Shown: piece after piece, positions 53,501 to 64,000 of the stretch
Numbering within the stretch: the stretch's first letter is position 1
Layout of the letters: every line of letters begins with the position of its first letter
From: Arcuatula senhousia
Taxonomy: Eukaryota; Mollusca; Bivalvia; Mytilida; Mytilidae
Direction of reading: 5' to 3'
DNA length: 64,000 bases
Assembly (NCBI GenBank): GCA_963971305.1
Contig: OZ020306.1
Span: forward strand, 64,887,022-64,951,021
The notes under the pieces: generated by a model
Told to the model about the DNA's origin: nothing
Database searches by the model: none
Seen by the model: only the letters and a program-made list of their open reading frames with translations
Position numbers and translations under genes: made by a program

Positions 53501-56500
53501 AAAACCGAGGACAAATGCTGCCCACATCCTGTATTTACCCCAGAGAGTAAGTGTCTATAATTTATAATACATCATATAACGTCATTCTATATATCGTACT
53601 TAACCGAAACTGAACTTAAATAAGAGGATTTTCCTTGAAATATCAATATAGAACATGTACGGCATAACCAAATTACTGATTTAACCGGTTTTAATATTTG
53701 TATTTATTGAATATAGAAACAGTTGTTTGATATTATTTTTATATTAAGTTATATTTTTAAAAGGTGTATGTGTTTACAAAGGAAAGAGCTACACACAGGG
53801 ACAGAAATGGGAGGATGGTTGTGATAATAAATGTGAATGTATCAACGCCACGCTAGGACGTTTAATATGCGCTCACAACAAGTAAATATAAAATATATGT
53901 ACCTTAAAGCATGAAACGGGTGACGACCTTTGAAATAGAGCTATAAATTAAACAAAATATTTGTACCTTACAGCTTGAAACGGGTGACTTGACCTTTGAA
54001 ATAGAGCTATTGTATAATATTCGATATGCCAGAGCTTGCACACATTTCACAGATTTTTTGATCAGACACCGATTTTTTCGTGACTGACTTTTGGAGCAGG
54101 GCTATAAGAAAATACGTCTCATACGATCCCTAAAAAAGTCTTTCTTCGTTATCAGCCACTAGAAGAAAAGTTCAAAATTGACTTAAAAGATATGATAGTT
54201 AATTGTTTTACTGGTCTGCTGTACTGAGATGATCACCTCAATATCCCTATTGTGTCTCACAACTATGTTGTGTTGTATGGTCATTACCGGATCCTAAGAT
54301 CGCAATGGAAGATGGAGGTTTGGCGCCATAAAACCTGGTTTAACCCACCATTTCGTTTGAAATGCCTGTACCAAGTCATGACCATTGCGATGCACCAATT
54401 CTCCGGTATGACTGATTCGTTTTTGTCATTTTCTCTGGACTATGAGATTGATCATTCAAGTTCGGTAGTTCTGTTATTACCCTTATATAATAAATTAAAC
54501 CATTATTCGGCAGATTGTGTCACTAAAAAACATTTTATTAATGGAACAGACAAAATCTACTTAACTCTAGGTGGCCTGTATTTTGCAAAATCCAGTAATA
54601 ATTCAGTATGTTCTTGTAAAAAGTCATGCAAGATCAAAATCTATCTTGTCCAGTAAAATCAAGATTAATAACAATTGACACTGCTGGAACGGCAGATATA
54701 CTATATACATGCCCTCTTAACATTACTGAACAATTAACATGTCAAATGTAAAGAAGACTTTCCGACGAATAACCGGTTAACCGGTTAATCACTGCAGTCC
54801 AAAATATATCAAGAATTGATACAACCTGTTGTCTGTATGCTTAATGAAGCGAAAAGTTTACTTAGCCGTTAGATTAACGATTCTGATAAGGCTCCTTTTA
54901 ATTGTATAGATGTCCAGTATACACAGATGTACCAAGCACCTGTAGAATGGTAAAGAACCCACGTAACCCATGTTGTCAGATTCCAAAGTGCTACAGTCTA
55001 CCACCAACACAGCCTCCTCTTCAAGTCAAACTAACTTCACAAACTGGTCAAACAACATCAAACACGACACCATATATTGGACCTGCAACTCAACCACTCT
55101 ATACAGTGACGCCAAACCCATATACTGACCAATCGACAGGACCTTCTTCAAACTCGCCGTATGAGTCTCAACCTTCAACCAAAACTCCAAGAACCACGCC
55201 TACAGTGACATCAAATCGATTTACCGACCAACCTTCAAGACCCACTACCAATCTCCCCTCTGTGACTCAAGCTTCTGTCAGTACTTCAAGAACCACGCAT
55301 ACATTGACATCAAATCTGTATACCAACCAATCTACAAGACCTACAACCAACTTTCCCTCTGTGACTCAAGCTTCTAACAGGACTTCAAGACCTATGCCTA
55401 CAGTGATATCAAATCCATATACCGACCAACCTACAAGACCTACTAACAACCCTTCCTCTGTGACTCCAAGACCCACTTTTCGTAATACAACTTCTCGTGT
55501 AACATATAAGCCTACAAGTGAGTCCTAATTACTTTTATTGTTCTAGTTAAAATTTTTAAACTATTTCTTTATGTTCGCACTTATTTTGTTACGTTTTTAC
55601 ATATATAATTACCCTGGATTGGAAAAGAAGCTTGATGTTTAATTATAAGTAAATTTCTCTGCAGTTATCAGTTCGCGAAAGTGTCTGTTGTATGTGCTCC
55701 CGTTGAGCCTTCTTATGTCGACCTCTACAAAGGGGTCTTTAACGTGTATGGATAATCCAATACGAATTGATTTAAATATTTTAGCGTTACGAAAGTCAGA
55801 ATAAGTTAACTATTTAACTGCATTTAATGTATGCATCTGTATGCTGCAAGTGATGGGATAATCGTAATTGTAATCATTAATCAGCTGTAATTGATCATTT
55901 TTTCAAGTAATCAGAGTAATCAGTAATCAGCCAAAAATCTGATTACATGGAATTTAATTTAAGCAATTACTTTTAAAAATGCCATGTAATCCTGATTATA
56001 TTCTGATTACTTTCTGCTTACAATGCAAATTGAATGACTTGAACAAGTCTAGATCTGATACTTCATGTCTTGAACATACATGTAGGTCTATTTTAATCTC
56101 ATTTAAAGTTTTACAATCATGACAATATTGAGAGCTAAAGTGAAACAATTATTCTTTACTATATGCACAGTTATCTTCATAATTACTACTAAGTTCTTGT
56201 TCCCAGAATCAATATCACATTAAATTTGTTTTAACAGTATATGTTTTAACATGGGTGTTTCATCATCTGCAGATTATAATTGAAAAATATCAAAGGATTG
56301 TAAAAATGAAGTCCATTAATTTAGTTCTTTAGAAAATTTCAATAGTTTTCTTTTCCAATTGTTTTTTTTTAGTCTTAATCCTTTGTTTATTGTCACCTGT
56401 CACATAGACTGATAGAAGCCATTAGAAAGAGTTTTTTTTACAATTTATTATATTACACCTTTTAAAAAGTTAAGAGTTCCTTAGGGCAATTACATTTCAT

Positions 56501-59500
56501 GTATAATAAAGTTAGAACTGAAATTCATAGAAAAAAAGATGATTTTAAAAATATGAAATAAATTATGAATAAGCATTATAGGTTAGGATATTATGAAATG
56601 ATATATATACAACATGTAAACTAGATGAGAAACACCTTACTGATTTATTTTTTACCTAAAATTTTCTCTTATAAAACTCCTGTGAAGATGTGCGAGCACT
56701 ATAGTTTTCATTTTGTCTGTCTGTCTATTTGTCTGTCCACAATTTCTTGTTAACTCAAAAACTACATGGCATTTAAATCTGTAGTGGGATACATGTTGAT
56801 TCAGTACCATTTGAAGAGTTTTATGCAAATCTTTCAAATAATTTTAGAGGGCTCTTCCCTACCTTTAAGATTTCTAGTATACATGTAAATGCACAAGTAG
56901 TATGCACAGTCACATATTTACTTAACCTAAATGTATTGTAATCAGATGTAATCATGATTACATTACAAAGTAATAAGTAATTTAATCAATTACTTTCAAA
57001 TTTGCTGTAATCATCAATTTAATTTAATCATATATTTGTCTAAGTACTTGTAATTTAAAAATTTGAAAGTAATTGAACCCATCTCTGTATGCTGTAGTAA
57101 TGCAGGTTAACCTGCTTTCATTCCTGACAGTTTTAATATTACTAGATATCAGTCTAAAAAAAAACTGGTATCGAATTATCTCCCCTGGGGAAAAATTATG
57201 TGTTGAAGTCTATTTAAATACAAAACCTTCGCTTTTTTTCTTTTAAACAATGAGAAAATAACATTTATTTCGACAAACCAACACAGCAACAGTTTTGTGA
57301 TAGTTTACTTTAGTGTTAACAATTGTCAAAACTTTAAAAACTGATCAGTGTTTATAAAAAACATACTTTTTTATGTCGGTAGCGAGAAGAAATGTATCTA
57401 GAGGGGTGCCTTATTTCACTCCTATTGCGAATTTGTCGCCGGTACATATTTAAAAATCACACAATTATGTCATTTTCAAACGAATTTCTAAAAGTTAAGA
57501 CATTAGACCCTAATAAATTAAAACTCGTCTCCGAATGAAAACTACGATTTATTTGTGTAATGTGTGACCAGTGAATTGTATTACTCTATTTTATTCGCAA
57601 GGTTGGGTGGAGCTTAATTTTCTCTATCTTTTAGGTAAGATTTAAGCGAAGTAATTGACCCGTGACCAACCCGGTCAATAAAATAGAGTAATATGAATGG
57701 TCTATTAAACGAAAATGAAAATATCTTTAGCCTAAAGAATTAAATGAACATTCACCTGTGTTTTCCTTTTGAATGAATGAAACTGACGTAATCAATTTTA
57801 TAGGTATATCATTTGCTTACACAAGGAAGATTTAATTGAGTTTGGGGGGGTACATTTCTGGGACAACCAGCTGCAGTACATAATTAAAAAAAAAAGACAA
57901 TGAGAAAGACTCAGGATTGCGGGAATGACATCGATTTCCTTTGCAGAGCGTGACGTTTGACACAGAAATTGCTAACACGGGGTTATGTTGCTCAACGGTT
58001 GCTGTCTGCACTCAAGAAATTTTACGGTAGACACCGTCCATTCGTAGGCAAATATGGGATGTCTATCTTTCAAATGAGAGCAGTTGTTGGTTTGTCGTAG
58101 AGATTTGTTTTGTCTTCCTTTACCGGATTTGACACACTGAATTGGAAATTAGCAACACAACGGGCGCGCTATAGCAGACAGGAACCGCTTTCTCTTCCAG
58201 AGCACCTGATTTCACTGTTGTTACGAGTTCGCGTTGTTGAGTTCGGTTGATTTAGTGCTTTGTGTTTCGTCTTTCTGTTTAAATTCGTGTTTTCCGGATT
58301 TGTCGTTGCTCTTTTGAACTTTTGACACTCGAATGCCCAATTGGTGCCTTATTGCTTTTTTCATGCATCATTATGGCATTTTTCATGGAAATGTGTAAAG
58401 GTTAAGATAGTCCGATCCATCTAGACACAATTGAATTGACGATTTAACATTTAAAACTATCTTTTTACAGCCTAGCAACCATTATAAACATTGTTTTAAC
58501 TTTCCTATCTTTACTGAAGAAAAGCTTACATTCTATTGTTTAAATACCAGCGGTTTTTTTGGACTGGACATAACAAGTTACAATATCGTGACTCTTAACA
58601 GAGACCTTTATGTTTTAGATATGTGTGTTTACAAGGGTGCTGTATATGCGCAAGGTTCTACATGGGAAGACGGTTGTGATTGGAGTTGCAAATGTGAGGA
58701 TGCTCACAACAATTTCTATCAATGTCAAGCAAAGTAAGTTTATTAGGTAAAGGAATCTTTGATTTAAAGTGTTTAGATAGTGAAAACTGTTTAACGAAAC
58801 CGATGTCTGCTTTTTAAAGTGTTGTACAGTAAGCCTGATTATGTTTGTTTGACAATCTATTAAGATAAAAAGGCATTTATATCTATAAATTCAGCAAGTA
58901 AAATACACAAGAATATGAGGCTTGTAACTTTAATGCAGGTGCCAGAAATTTATCAAAAAAGACTGGCTGTTCTGTTAACCAACTTATTTTTTTAGTGATT
59001 TATATTCGCAATTTTGAAACTGACTTGTTCGAAAGTAAATCGTTGTAAATTAACTTATTTTCATAATTATTATATTGTAATTACAAAGCTTCGCGAGTAC
59101 ATTGTTTAAATTTTAAATGTAATGCTATACAGATGCCGCCTTGATGACCGTGTTGTATCAGGCCTTGGTTTAAGTACCACTCTTATGATCCATAGTCAAT
59201 TTCATTTTACCACTACATGTTGTTTGATCAATTCCCGTGTTGTAATTTACAAAAACGGAACTTTCCCACCTGTATATACTAAGGTTTGACAGCTACCTCC
59301 CCAATGTCTGTGGTTTCATCAGGGTACTTTGGTTTTCTCCACCATTTAATCTGACCGCCTCACGTCAAAAATAGCCTTAAACATCAGCATACACACAAAT
59401 ACACACACATTTACAAAGTCAGGCAACATTCCTGATACAAAATCTAAGAAACAATAATTCTTAAAAATGAACAAAAACTCTTTGGCCAATTGTATTTTCT

Positions 59501-62500
59501 CTTTTAGATGTAAACTATTTTCTGAACTACCAGCACAGTGTACAATGGTTCAAGATCCAAGTGAACCATGTTGTAAAGTGCCAAGATGCACTGCTCAACC
59601 AGGCAATATAGCACTCATTCCATACTTCAATACACACAACGGGTCAAACGTAACCCCTCAGCCTGGCAAGCTCAACATTGTACCTGTAGGGCAATACAGT
59701 CAATTATTTGGAAATAACTGGCAACAACTAGGTACAGGATCAAAAGTTACAAGAATCGGAAGTAAGTTGTCATATGACTTAAGTATGGTGTTCTGTGACA
59801 AAGTGGAGGAATATTTTCACATGACTTAAGTCGTTGTATGTTCTTCCATGACTTAACTGGTAATATGTGGTCATGTGATTAAAATGGTACGTACATGTAA
59901 TTGTAAAATGACTACATGTAAACTGGTTGTATGTTGTCATGTGACCAAAGTGGAAGCATTTTCTAACATGATTTAACTTGTAGTATTTTGTTATGTGACT
60001 ACATAGAAAGCAGCATAGAGGCACCAATGGGGCACACAAGTGTCAAAAGTCCGAAAGGGCAACGACGAAACCGTTAAATACGGACAAGAACAGCACGAAG
60101 AAACACAACAACTGAACGGAAATATTAAAGAGTATTGTTATAATTATTTAAATGCTATATGTTATCATGTGACAATAACAGCAGTTTGTTATGACTGATT
60201 TTCTTATAATTTGTCGTATGCTTGTGTATGTGTGTGATTGTTTTGTGTTTGATGGTTGAGGAAACTGGAGTACCCCAAGGAAACCTCCGACCTTGGCAGG
60301 TAACTGACAAACCTAATCACTTTTTCGGAAGGCCCTTTTTGTAAACGAGATTCGAACCCAGCTTAGAGGTGATCGGCTTGTGTGGTGTTTACACCAGCGC
60401 CTGAGACCACTCGGCCATCCAAGCCCCTAATTTGTCACGTGACTGGGATTTTATTTCTTGCTAAAATACAACAAAGCTTTACACGTACATGTTTACCTCT
60501 AATCGAACGGCAAAGTGTAGAGTCAAGACCAATCATTCAATAATTGTTGCGCTTTAATGTGCCTGTAAAAGAATAAAGTTCAGAAGGAAACACTAGAAAT
60601 GCTCCACTCTGCTGTTTTATTACTGATTATTTTAGAGGAAAGTAACACTTGTTTGAAAATTTTTGAATTGATTTAAGCTAGTTATTACATGCGACTTTTT
60701 TTCTTACAATCAAAATTACAAAAAACATTTTAAAATTATGTATTTTAAATAAATTTTAAGGAATCTTTAGTGAAAACAGGCAAACATTTAAAAGAAAAAG
60801 CCGCCAAATATATATCACGTAAGTTGATGAGACTCTACTTTTTAATCAGATGTAGCCTTATTCCTACTTGAAATGTTATTTAAAGAACAAGCTGACTTTC
60901 ATTGATAGGCTTTGGAAACTGTCTATACAAACAAGCGATTTTCAACGTAGGCATAACAGGACCAGACTACTGCGACTACGTTTGTACATGTCAAAAGGCC
61001 CATTCAGGACAATACCAATGTGTTTCTAAGTAAGTGAATTCCTTTTAAGAGCCTGGTTGTGAGAAAACCATGCAAAAATGGAAATTTTGTCCAGAAGCCA
61101 GGTTTTTAAATATGTAGAAGGTATAGTTGAACTGAAAGACCACCCAATAAGACAAAGTCATACAAATTTGTTTCTTCGAAAAATTCAAGATGGCCGCCCT
61201 ACAGGCCCTAAAAGCTAGATATAGCTTTCATCTGATTTATCGGTTGATTTCAATCAAATTAAATTTAAAAAATGGACATTTTTATTGGGTTTTTTTTTAG
61301 TTTACATATATGGAATAAAAATTGAAGTTATATTTTCATTTTTCATTTCAAATATTTTATTGAGTAAACAAAAGGATTGGATAACAGGCAAATCCTATGA
61401 GGATCCTCTCCTATTGAAGTTATATATTTGAAATAGTGATGTTTTGTCTTTCAAAGTCAGTGCAGTAGTCGTAATTCGTAGATCTTGGTTTTCGTTATTT
61501 TTACGCGTGTGTACCTAACGTTTTCTTGGGTTTACACAGCCGTGCAAACGTAGTCGGTGCCTTAATTGTATGATTTGCATTTCTATTGGTATTGTATTGT
61601 AGTTTGTTTAATTGTGCTCCTGTTACGTAGGTTCTGCGACAGAGTGTTTTTCTAAATAAAATATTCTAAGATAATTTTACATAAAACCCTAATGTTAGGG
61701 AATTCAGTTGAAAATATGTGTGTGTTTGATATGAAACAAAATACATTTAGAACATGTTATACAATTGATTATCACTGTGACAATACATGTAACTTTTAAG
61801 GGCTAAGAAATACGCATACTTGGGAATAGGGATGAAAGATTGGGGTATCTGTCTATTCTAGTGAAATGATTTTTCTAGCTGATGGTTCTTTGACTCTCAA
61901 CCCCATGTAGAGAAATTGTCAACTTTAGGAGAATATTTTTCATAAATGAAACGTTGGACTTCCAACATGGGATATATTCCATAAAGACTGCCATTTTGTC
62001 TCTAGAAAAACATATTTTCAACTTTGCTTTCAGTCGTTCCTTTCATGTTACAACGCTTCGAAACTTGAGATATGGTCATTTTAGCAATTGGCTAAACATT
62101 GCTATTGGACAATTTTGCACGGCTTTCTCATGAACATGCTCTTTAATTTACTATGTGAACAAATTCATGACATAATTACATTTGTTTTAAAATGGTGTTA
62201 ATTGGTATTAAGTTTTTCCATAAATGACAATTGATGATTTCTTAATTTGACTTATAAGATGATAAATTATTTTATGGTTTTATGTTTGCTTGGCTCTATC
62301 TTTACTTATCTTTTTCTTAAGATGCCCACAGCTTCCAAGCCCACTACCATCTTATTGTAAGAGAATCACAATCCCTGGTCAATGTTGTGCCAAGATTAAA
62401 TGTGATATCCCAGGCGTATCATATCGACCTCCATCTGAAGTACTTCCCACACCAGGCTCATTAGGACTTTTCACTGGTGAAGCAGGAATTTTAGTAATTG

Positions 62501-63986
62501 GAACGCCTCCATCAACCCCTGTTTTTCCTGGTGGCGGATTTTCTATCCTACCACAACAGTTCTCACAAGTCAGAAGTAAGGACATGTAAATGATCATTGT
62601 TTTATTCAATATTCTAATTTTTGTAGGATTTTGTTTATCGTAGAATTCTTTAAAAATATTTATTGGAGAATCATGAGACTGTAGTGCATATTTATATACA
62701 ACCTATTACCTTATGTTGATTTTTCCAATCTTCTACATTTTGTTTGGTTAATTCATATTCTTTTAATAACAAACAAAGATTTGTTTTAACTGATTATGAG
62801 ACATATTTTATTAGTTTTTATTAATGTGCTATCAAAATTTTACTGCATTTTCTGTTTCAAAATATCTTAAAAAAATATCTACCACGTCAATGATTTATTC
62901 TAACGTAGAGTGATAAAATAGTCAGAAAAAACTTAAATCTCAAGCACAAAATTTATTATCTTACAACAATTTCCATGTTTACACGTTTTACAGAATATGT
63001 GTTAGTTATTCCCCTGAGGGCGGATGCCCGATGGGGGATAATTGATTTATACCACGGGACTGTAGAGGGTGCTAAATGAAAGTTTATGATAATTAATGAG
63101 GGGGGTCTTTCAGGAATTTAACCTTATCTACTGATAAAGCATGATTAATGCAGGGTATCTCGTTACATTTTATGACATAGTGGTATAATTAGATTTGTAT
63201 TAAGAGCTAATGTTATTTATCGTTGAAATAACATTTTCCACGGTTTTTAGGCCAATGTTTATTCCACCAGAAAGCCACAAGAACAGCTGCAGAGAAATAT
63301 TTGTTATTCAACGAAGGTGAAACTTGGAAGGTTGGCTGTGAATTTAACTGTAAATGTATGGATGGAAAATCTGGCTACTACTATTGTGACCCAATGTAAG
63401 TGAAAAAAAATTGTTGTATTTTTCACTGGAGCATGGTGCCTTTTTAATTATTTTTTGTGCTTGTTGGCCATATTTAAGGTCAAACTAATCTCAATAACTG
63501 CATATTTGCACTTACAAATCGAGTAAAAGACGTTTTGATAGAATGAAAAGTTTCATTTATTGTAAAATCAAATGAGATATTATTTTGATAGAGTATGCTT
63601 ATTGCTAGTAGAATTTATCAATACTTAGAGAATGTCACATTTATTAAATGAAATGATGAGATGGTTTTTCCACTATTAAATTTAATCATACTTTTGTAAG
63701 GTGGGTTTTCCCTTTAACCTGCATTAAATTTTCTTTTACAGGTGCCCTGATTACACCAGTATACCCTCTAGTAAATGTTTCCTTCAGAAGATAGAAGGCC
63801 AGTGCTGTAATCAGCTAAGATGTTTGTTGGAAAATGGACAAGTTGTTAATCCACTCAAGACTCAGACTCAATACACAATTATTGGATCACTATCAAATGG
63901 TTACATTGGATTTGGACCTAATTATAACTACAATAGTACTGAAAATGTAGGCTACCCATTCACAAATTCTACAAATTTCTCCAAAG
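44504..63986 (+). CDS. Secreted multi-VWC/ShKT protein, 14 exons (3' partial)
   Basis: Exons: 44,504-44,564; 47,008-47,152; 49,669-49,892; 50,356-50,499; 51,327-51,441; 53,458-53,546; 53,764-53,881; 54,910-55,517; 58,619-58,733; 59,508-59,761; 60,909-61,029; 62,322-62,575; 63,251-63,395; 63,742-63,986. All junctions are GT-AG and frames join. Exon 1 encodes a signal peptide (MMVFFLGWWFSLLALVA). Six von Willebrand type C modules follow, each over two exons, with one ShKT domain after the first and a Pro/Thr-rich region in exon 8. First half-exons carry C-x-Y...G-x-x-W-x-x-x-C-x-x-x-C-x-C, second ones CP...C...CC...C. Such proteins act outside the cell in matrix or growth-factor binding; byssus or shell matrix is possible but unproven. 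The last exon ends in phase 1, so the gene continues past the window. Confidence 0.85.
45460..46425. repeat. 181-bp tandem repeat element (x5) in intron 1
   Basis: Units start at GTATACCCAAT-type sites near 45,540, 45,720, 45,902, 46,084 and 46,265, about 181 bp apart. The array ends in (GCC)n at 46,345. TATGTCTCG (45,461) and GGCGAGACA (46,406) are inverted ends of the whole element. Confidence 0.75.
47310..47570. mobile_element. MITE, TTGAAAGGGGG family
   Basis: Left AATTAAAGGGGGCATGG and right CCCCTTTTCAAGTTTAATGA/TCGGTCCC. Same family as 41,718-41,999. Confidence 0.6.
47560..47730 (-). repeat. Degenerate 359-family fragment
   Basis: TTATTCTGTGCTCTTCATG, CATATAGTGTTGG and CTTGAAAAGACGAAAGAC follow the reverse-strand order of the satellite unit. 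Confidence 0.55.
47827..48430 (+). pseudogene. Retroelement 3' end, copy C, longest coding remnant
   Basis: A 113-codon frame (47,827-48,168) reads KLSTKLYDKRDDFNFPIVNF, then AYGVNVSQLVRYSRACGNY and LKKFYGRRHALVDEYG. This resembles the C-terminal segment downstream of reverse transcriptase domains in invertebrate Penelope/LINE-type elements (from memory, not searched). A common 260-bp non-coding tail follows, ending GACACTCGAATGCCCCATTG. No RT core is present, so it is a 5'-truncated insertion within an intron of the VWC gene. Confidence 0.6.
49085..49350. mobile_element. MITE, TTGAAAGGGGG family (reverse)
   Basis: CGACCATTTAACTTGAAAGG at the left and CTTCAAGTTGGTTGGTCC at the right are inverted ends. 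Confidence 0.6.
50356..50499 (+). other. ShKT exon (exon 4)
   Basis: 144 nt, phase 1-1. Six cysteines in the order KC, IC, IC, NC, TC, KC, with the AYASWAFVNC core. Same length as the 24,901-25,044 exon of the minus-strand gene. Confidence 0.85.
52020..52500 (-). repeat. SINE-like dispersed element, copy 8 (partial)
   Basis: CTCTGACCAAAGTAGGCCAA, GTGTGGAGAGTGCC and AAAGATCCCTTTTGTTG follow the order of reverse copies 4 and 6. A second, shorter match precedes it at 52,040-52,130. Confidence 0.5.
52600..53210 (+). repeat. ~299-bp repeat, two tandem copies (third at 54,200-54,480)
   Basis: CTGTACTGAGATGATCACCT starts the units at about 52,612, 52,911 and 54,220. They are nearly identical through AAGTTCGGTAGTTCTGTTAT. 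The three similar 85-134 codon frames they contain (MSHNYVVFYGHYQIL) follow from the DNA identity and are not evidence of genes. Confidence 0.85.
53764..55517 (+). other. VWC module 3 (exons 7-8) with Pro/Thr mucin-like tail
   Basis: Exon 7 reads VCVYKGKSYTQGQKWEDGC...CECINATLGRLIC; exon 8 begins RCPVYTDVPSTC...NPCCQIPKC. The rest of exon 8 is a Pro/Thr/Ser-rich repeat, likely O-glycosylated. Confidence 0.85.
55099..55495 (+). repeat. 99-bp (33-aa) in-frame coding repeat, four units
   Basis: Units start at 55,099, 55,198, 55,297 and 55,396, spaced exactly 99 bp. Each encodes a variant of TVTSNxYTDQPTRPTTNLPS followed by SVTQAS-type Ser/Thr sequence. Confidence 0.85.
55520..58615 (+). other. 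Intron 8 of the VWC gene
   Basis: 3.1-kb intron. It contains two blocks rich in GTAATCATGATTAC-like words (55,860-56,000 and 56,930-57,070) that may bound an AT-rich element, and retroelement 3' end copy D at 57,905-58,370. Confidence 0.45.
57905..58370 (+). pseudogene. Retroelement 3' end, copy D
   Basis: Has GATTGCGGGAATGACATCGA, TTATGTTGCTCAACGGTTGC, CAAGAAATTTTACGGTAGAC and the tail ending CACTCGAATGCCCAATTGG. Frame broken. Confidence 0.65.
58619..59761 (+). other. VWC module 4 (exons 9-10)
   Basis: Exon 9 reads MCVYKGAVYAQGSTWEDGCDW, then SCKCED. Exon 10 reads CKLFSELPAQC...EPCCKVPRC, then a 50-residue Gly/Asn/Gln-rich linker. Phases 1-2-1. Confidence 0.85.
60236..60428 (-). repeat. 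tRNA-derived SINE
   Basis: On the minus strand GGATGGCCGAGTGGTC (A box, near 60,418) and GGTTCGAATCTC (B box, near 60,359) have tRNA-Leu/Ser-like spacing, followed by a body with GGTACTCCAGTTTCCTC. The tail is in intron 10. A body fragment also occurs at about 59,320-59,345. Confidence 0.75.
60909..62575 (+). other. VWC module 5 (exons 11-12)
   Basis: Exon 11 reads NCLYKQAIFNVGI...CDYVCTCQKAHSGQYQC, lacking the usual Trp. Exon 12 reads CPQLPSPLPSYCKRITIP, then CCAKIKC and a Gly/Pro linker. Its closest relative in the gene is module 1. Confidence 0.85.
63251..63986 (+). other. VWC module 6 (exons 13-14)
   Basis: Exon 13 reads QCLFHQKATRTAA...NEGETWKVGCEF, then CKCMDG. Exon 14 reads CPDYTSIPSSKC...GQCCNQLRC with an Asn/Tyr/Gly-rich linker. 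It has a longer N-terminal insertion than the other modules. The donor at 63,987 is phase 1. Confidence 0.85.
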
Positions 63987-64000
63987 GTAAATCTGGCTTT

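Larger units (their letters stand above)
51327..53546 (+). other. VWC module 2 (exons 5-6), degenerate second half
   Basis: Exon 5 reads DCVFKKTGKIYSHGKTW...CDKNCTCINGIYSC. Exon 6 is short (89 nt): the first inner Cys is Trp (PKNWSL) and the last Cys after CC is absent (CCPHPVF). The intron between the halves holds two tandem ~300-bp repeats. Confidence 0.8.

Noticed and set aside
52646..54656. Three similar frames (MSHNYVVFYGHY...) as a small gene family
   Set aside because: Their identity extends equally into flanking non-coding DNA; they sit in introns of the VWC gene and are repeat sequence.
60330..60428. Functional tRNA-Leu/Ser gene
   Set aside because: A and B boxes are present, but the arms do not fold cleanly and the sequence continues into a SINE body.

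Overview
The window joins two kinds of DNA. Bases 1 to about 13,940 are GC-rich, tightly packed and intronless, and read as most of a Polinton/Maverick element, the class that overlaps the adintoviruses. The remaining ~50 kb is AT-rich animal DNA with spliced genes and many dispersed repeats. The repeat types (a 359-bp tandem unit, pearl-like elements with central tandem arrays, a tRNA-derived SINE, several MITE-like families) and the VWC/ShKT domain genes suggest a bivalve mollusc, probably a mussel. That identification is inference from repeat style, not a database match.

Polinton, left to right: a protein-primed family B DNA polymerase whose reading frame runs off the left edge (2-4888); an adenain-like protease (4893-5306); a fibre-like coiled-coil protein (5311-5925); on the minus strand a DDE integrase with chromodomain (5981-6919) and a parvovirus-type phospholipase A2 (6889-7401), which meet at an 11-A run; then on the plus strand the packaging ATPase, a Cys-rich protein, a 282-aa protein, a basic core-like protein, the major capsid protein, the penton protein, a hydrophobic core-type protein and a two-helix membrane protein (7417-13226); and last a frame-broken minus-strand gene (13293-13681). 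Together these cover replication, integration, particle maturation, DNA packaging, capsid building and membrane penetration, so the element looks like an integrated virus. Most genes begin at a TATAAATAAATG motif that often contains the previous gene's stop codon. Three convergent or gene-end gaps carry hairpins with T-rich and A-rich arms. The polymerase contains an extra ~310-residue domain that resembles a second, family-A/TV-Pol-type polymerase palm, inserted between its Exo II and Exo III motifs. This is the most unusual thing in the window.

Host part: 14-23 kb and 25.8-44 kb are mostly repeats: SINE-like copies, retroelement 3' ends, MITEs and a six-unit 359-bp satellite at 39,181-41,334. 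Two spliced genes can be read. A minus-strand gene has four ShKT exons (25,752 down to a stop at 23,464). A plus-strand gene (44,504 to beyond the right edge) encodes a secreted protein with a signal peptide, six VWC modules, one ShKT domain and a Pro/Thr-rich mucin-like stretch. Every VWC module is split over two exons with the same 1-2-1 intron phases, which shows growth by module duplication. All splice sites were read by eye from GT/AG signals, frame and cysteine pattern.
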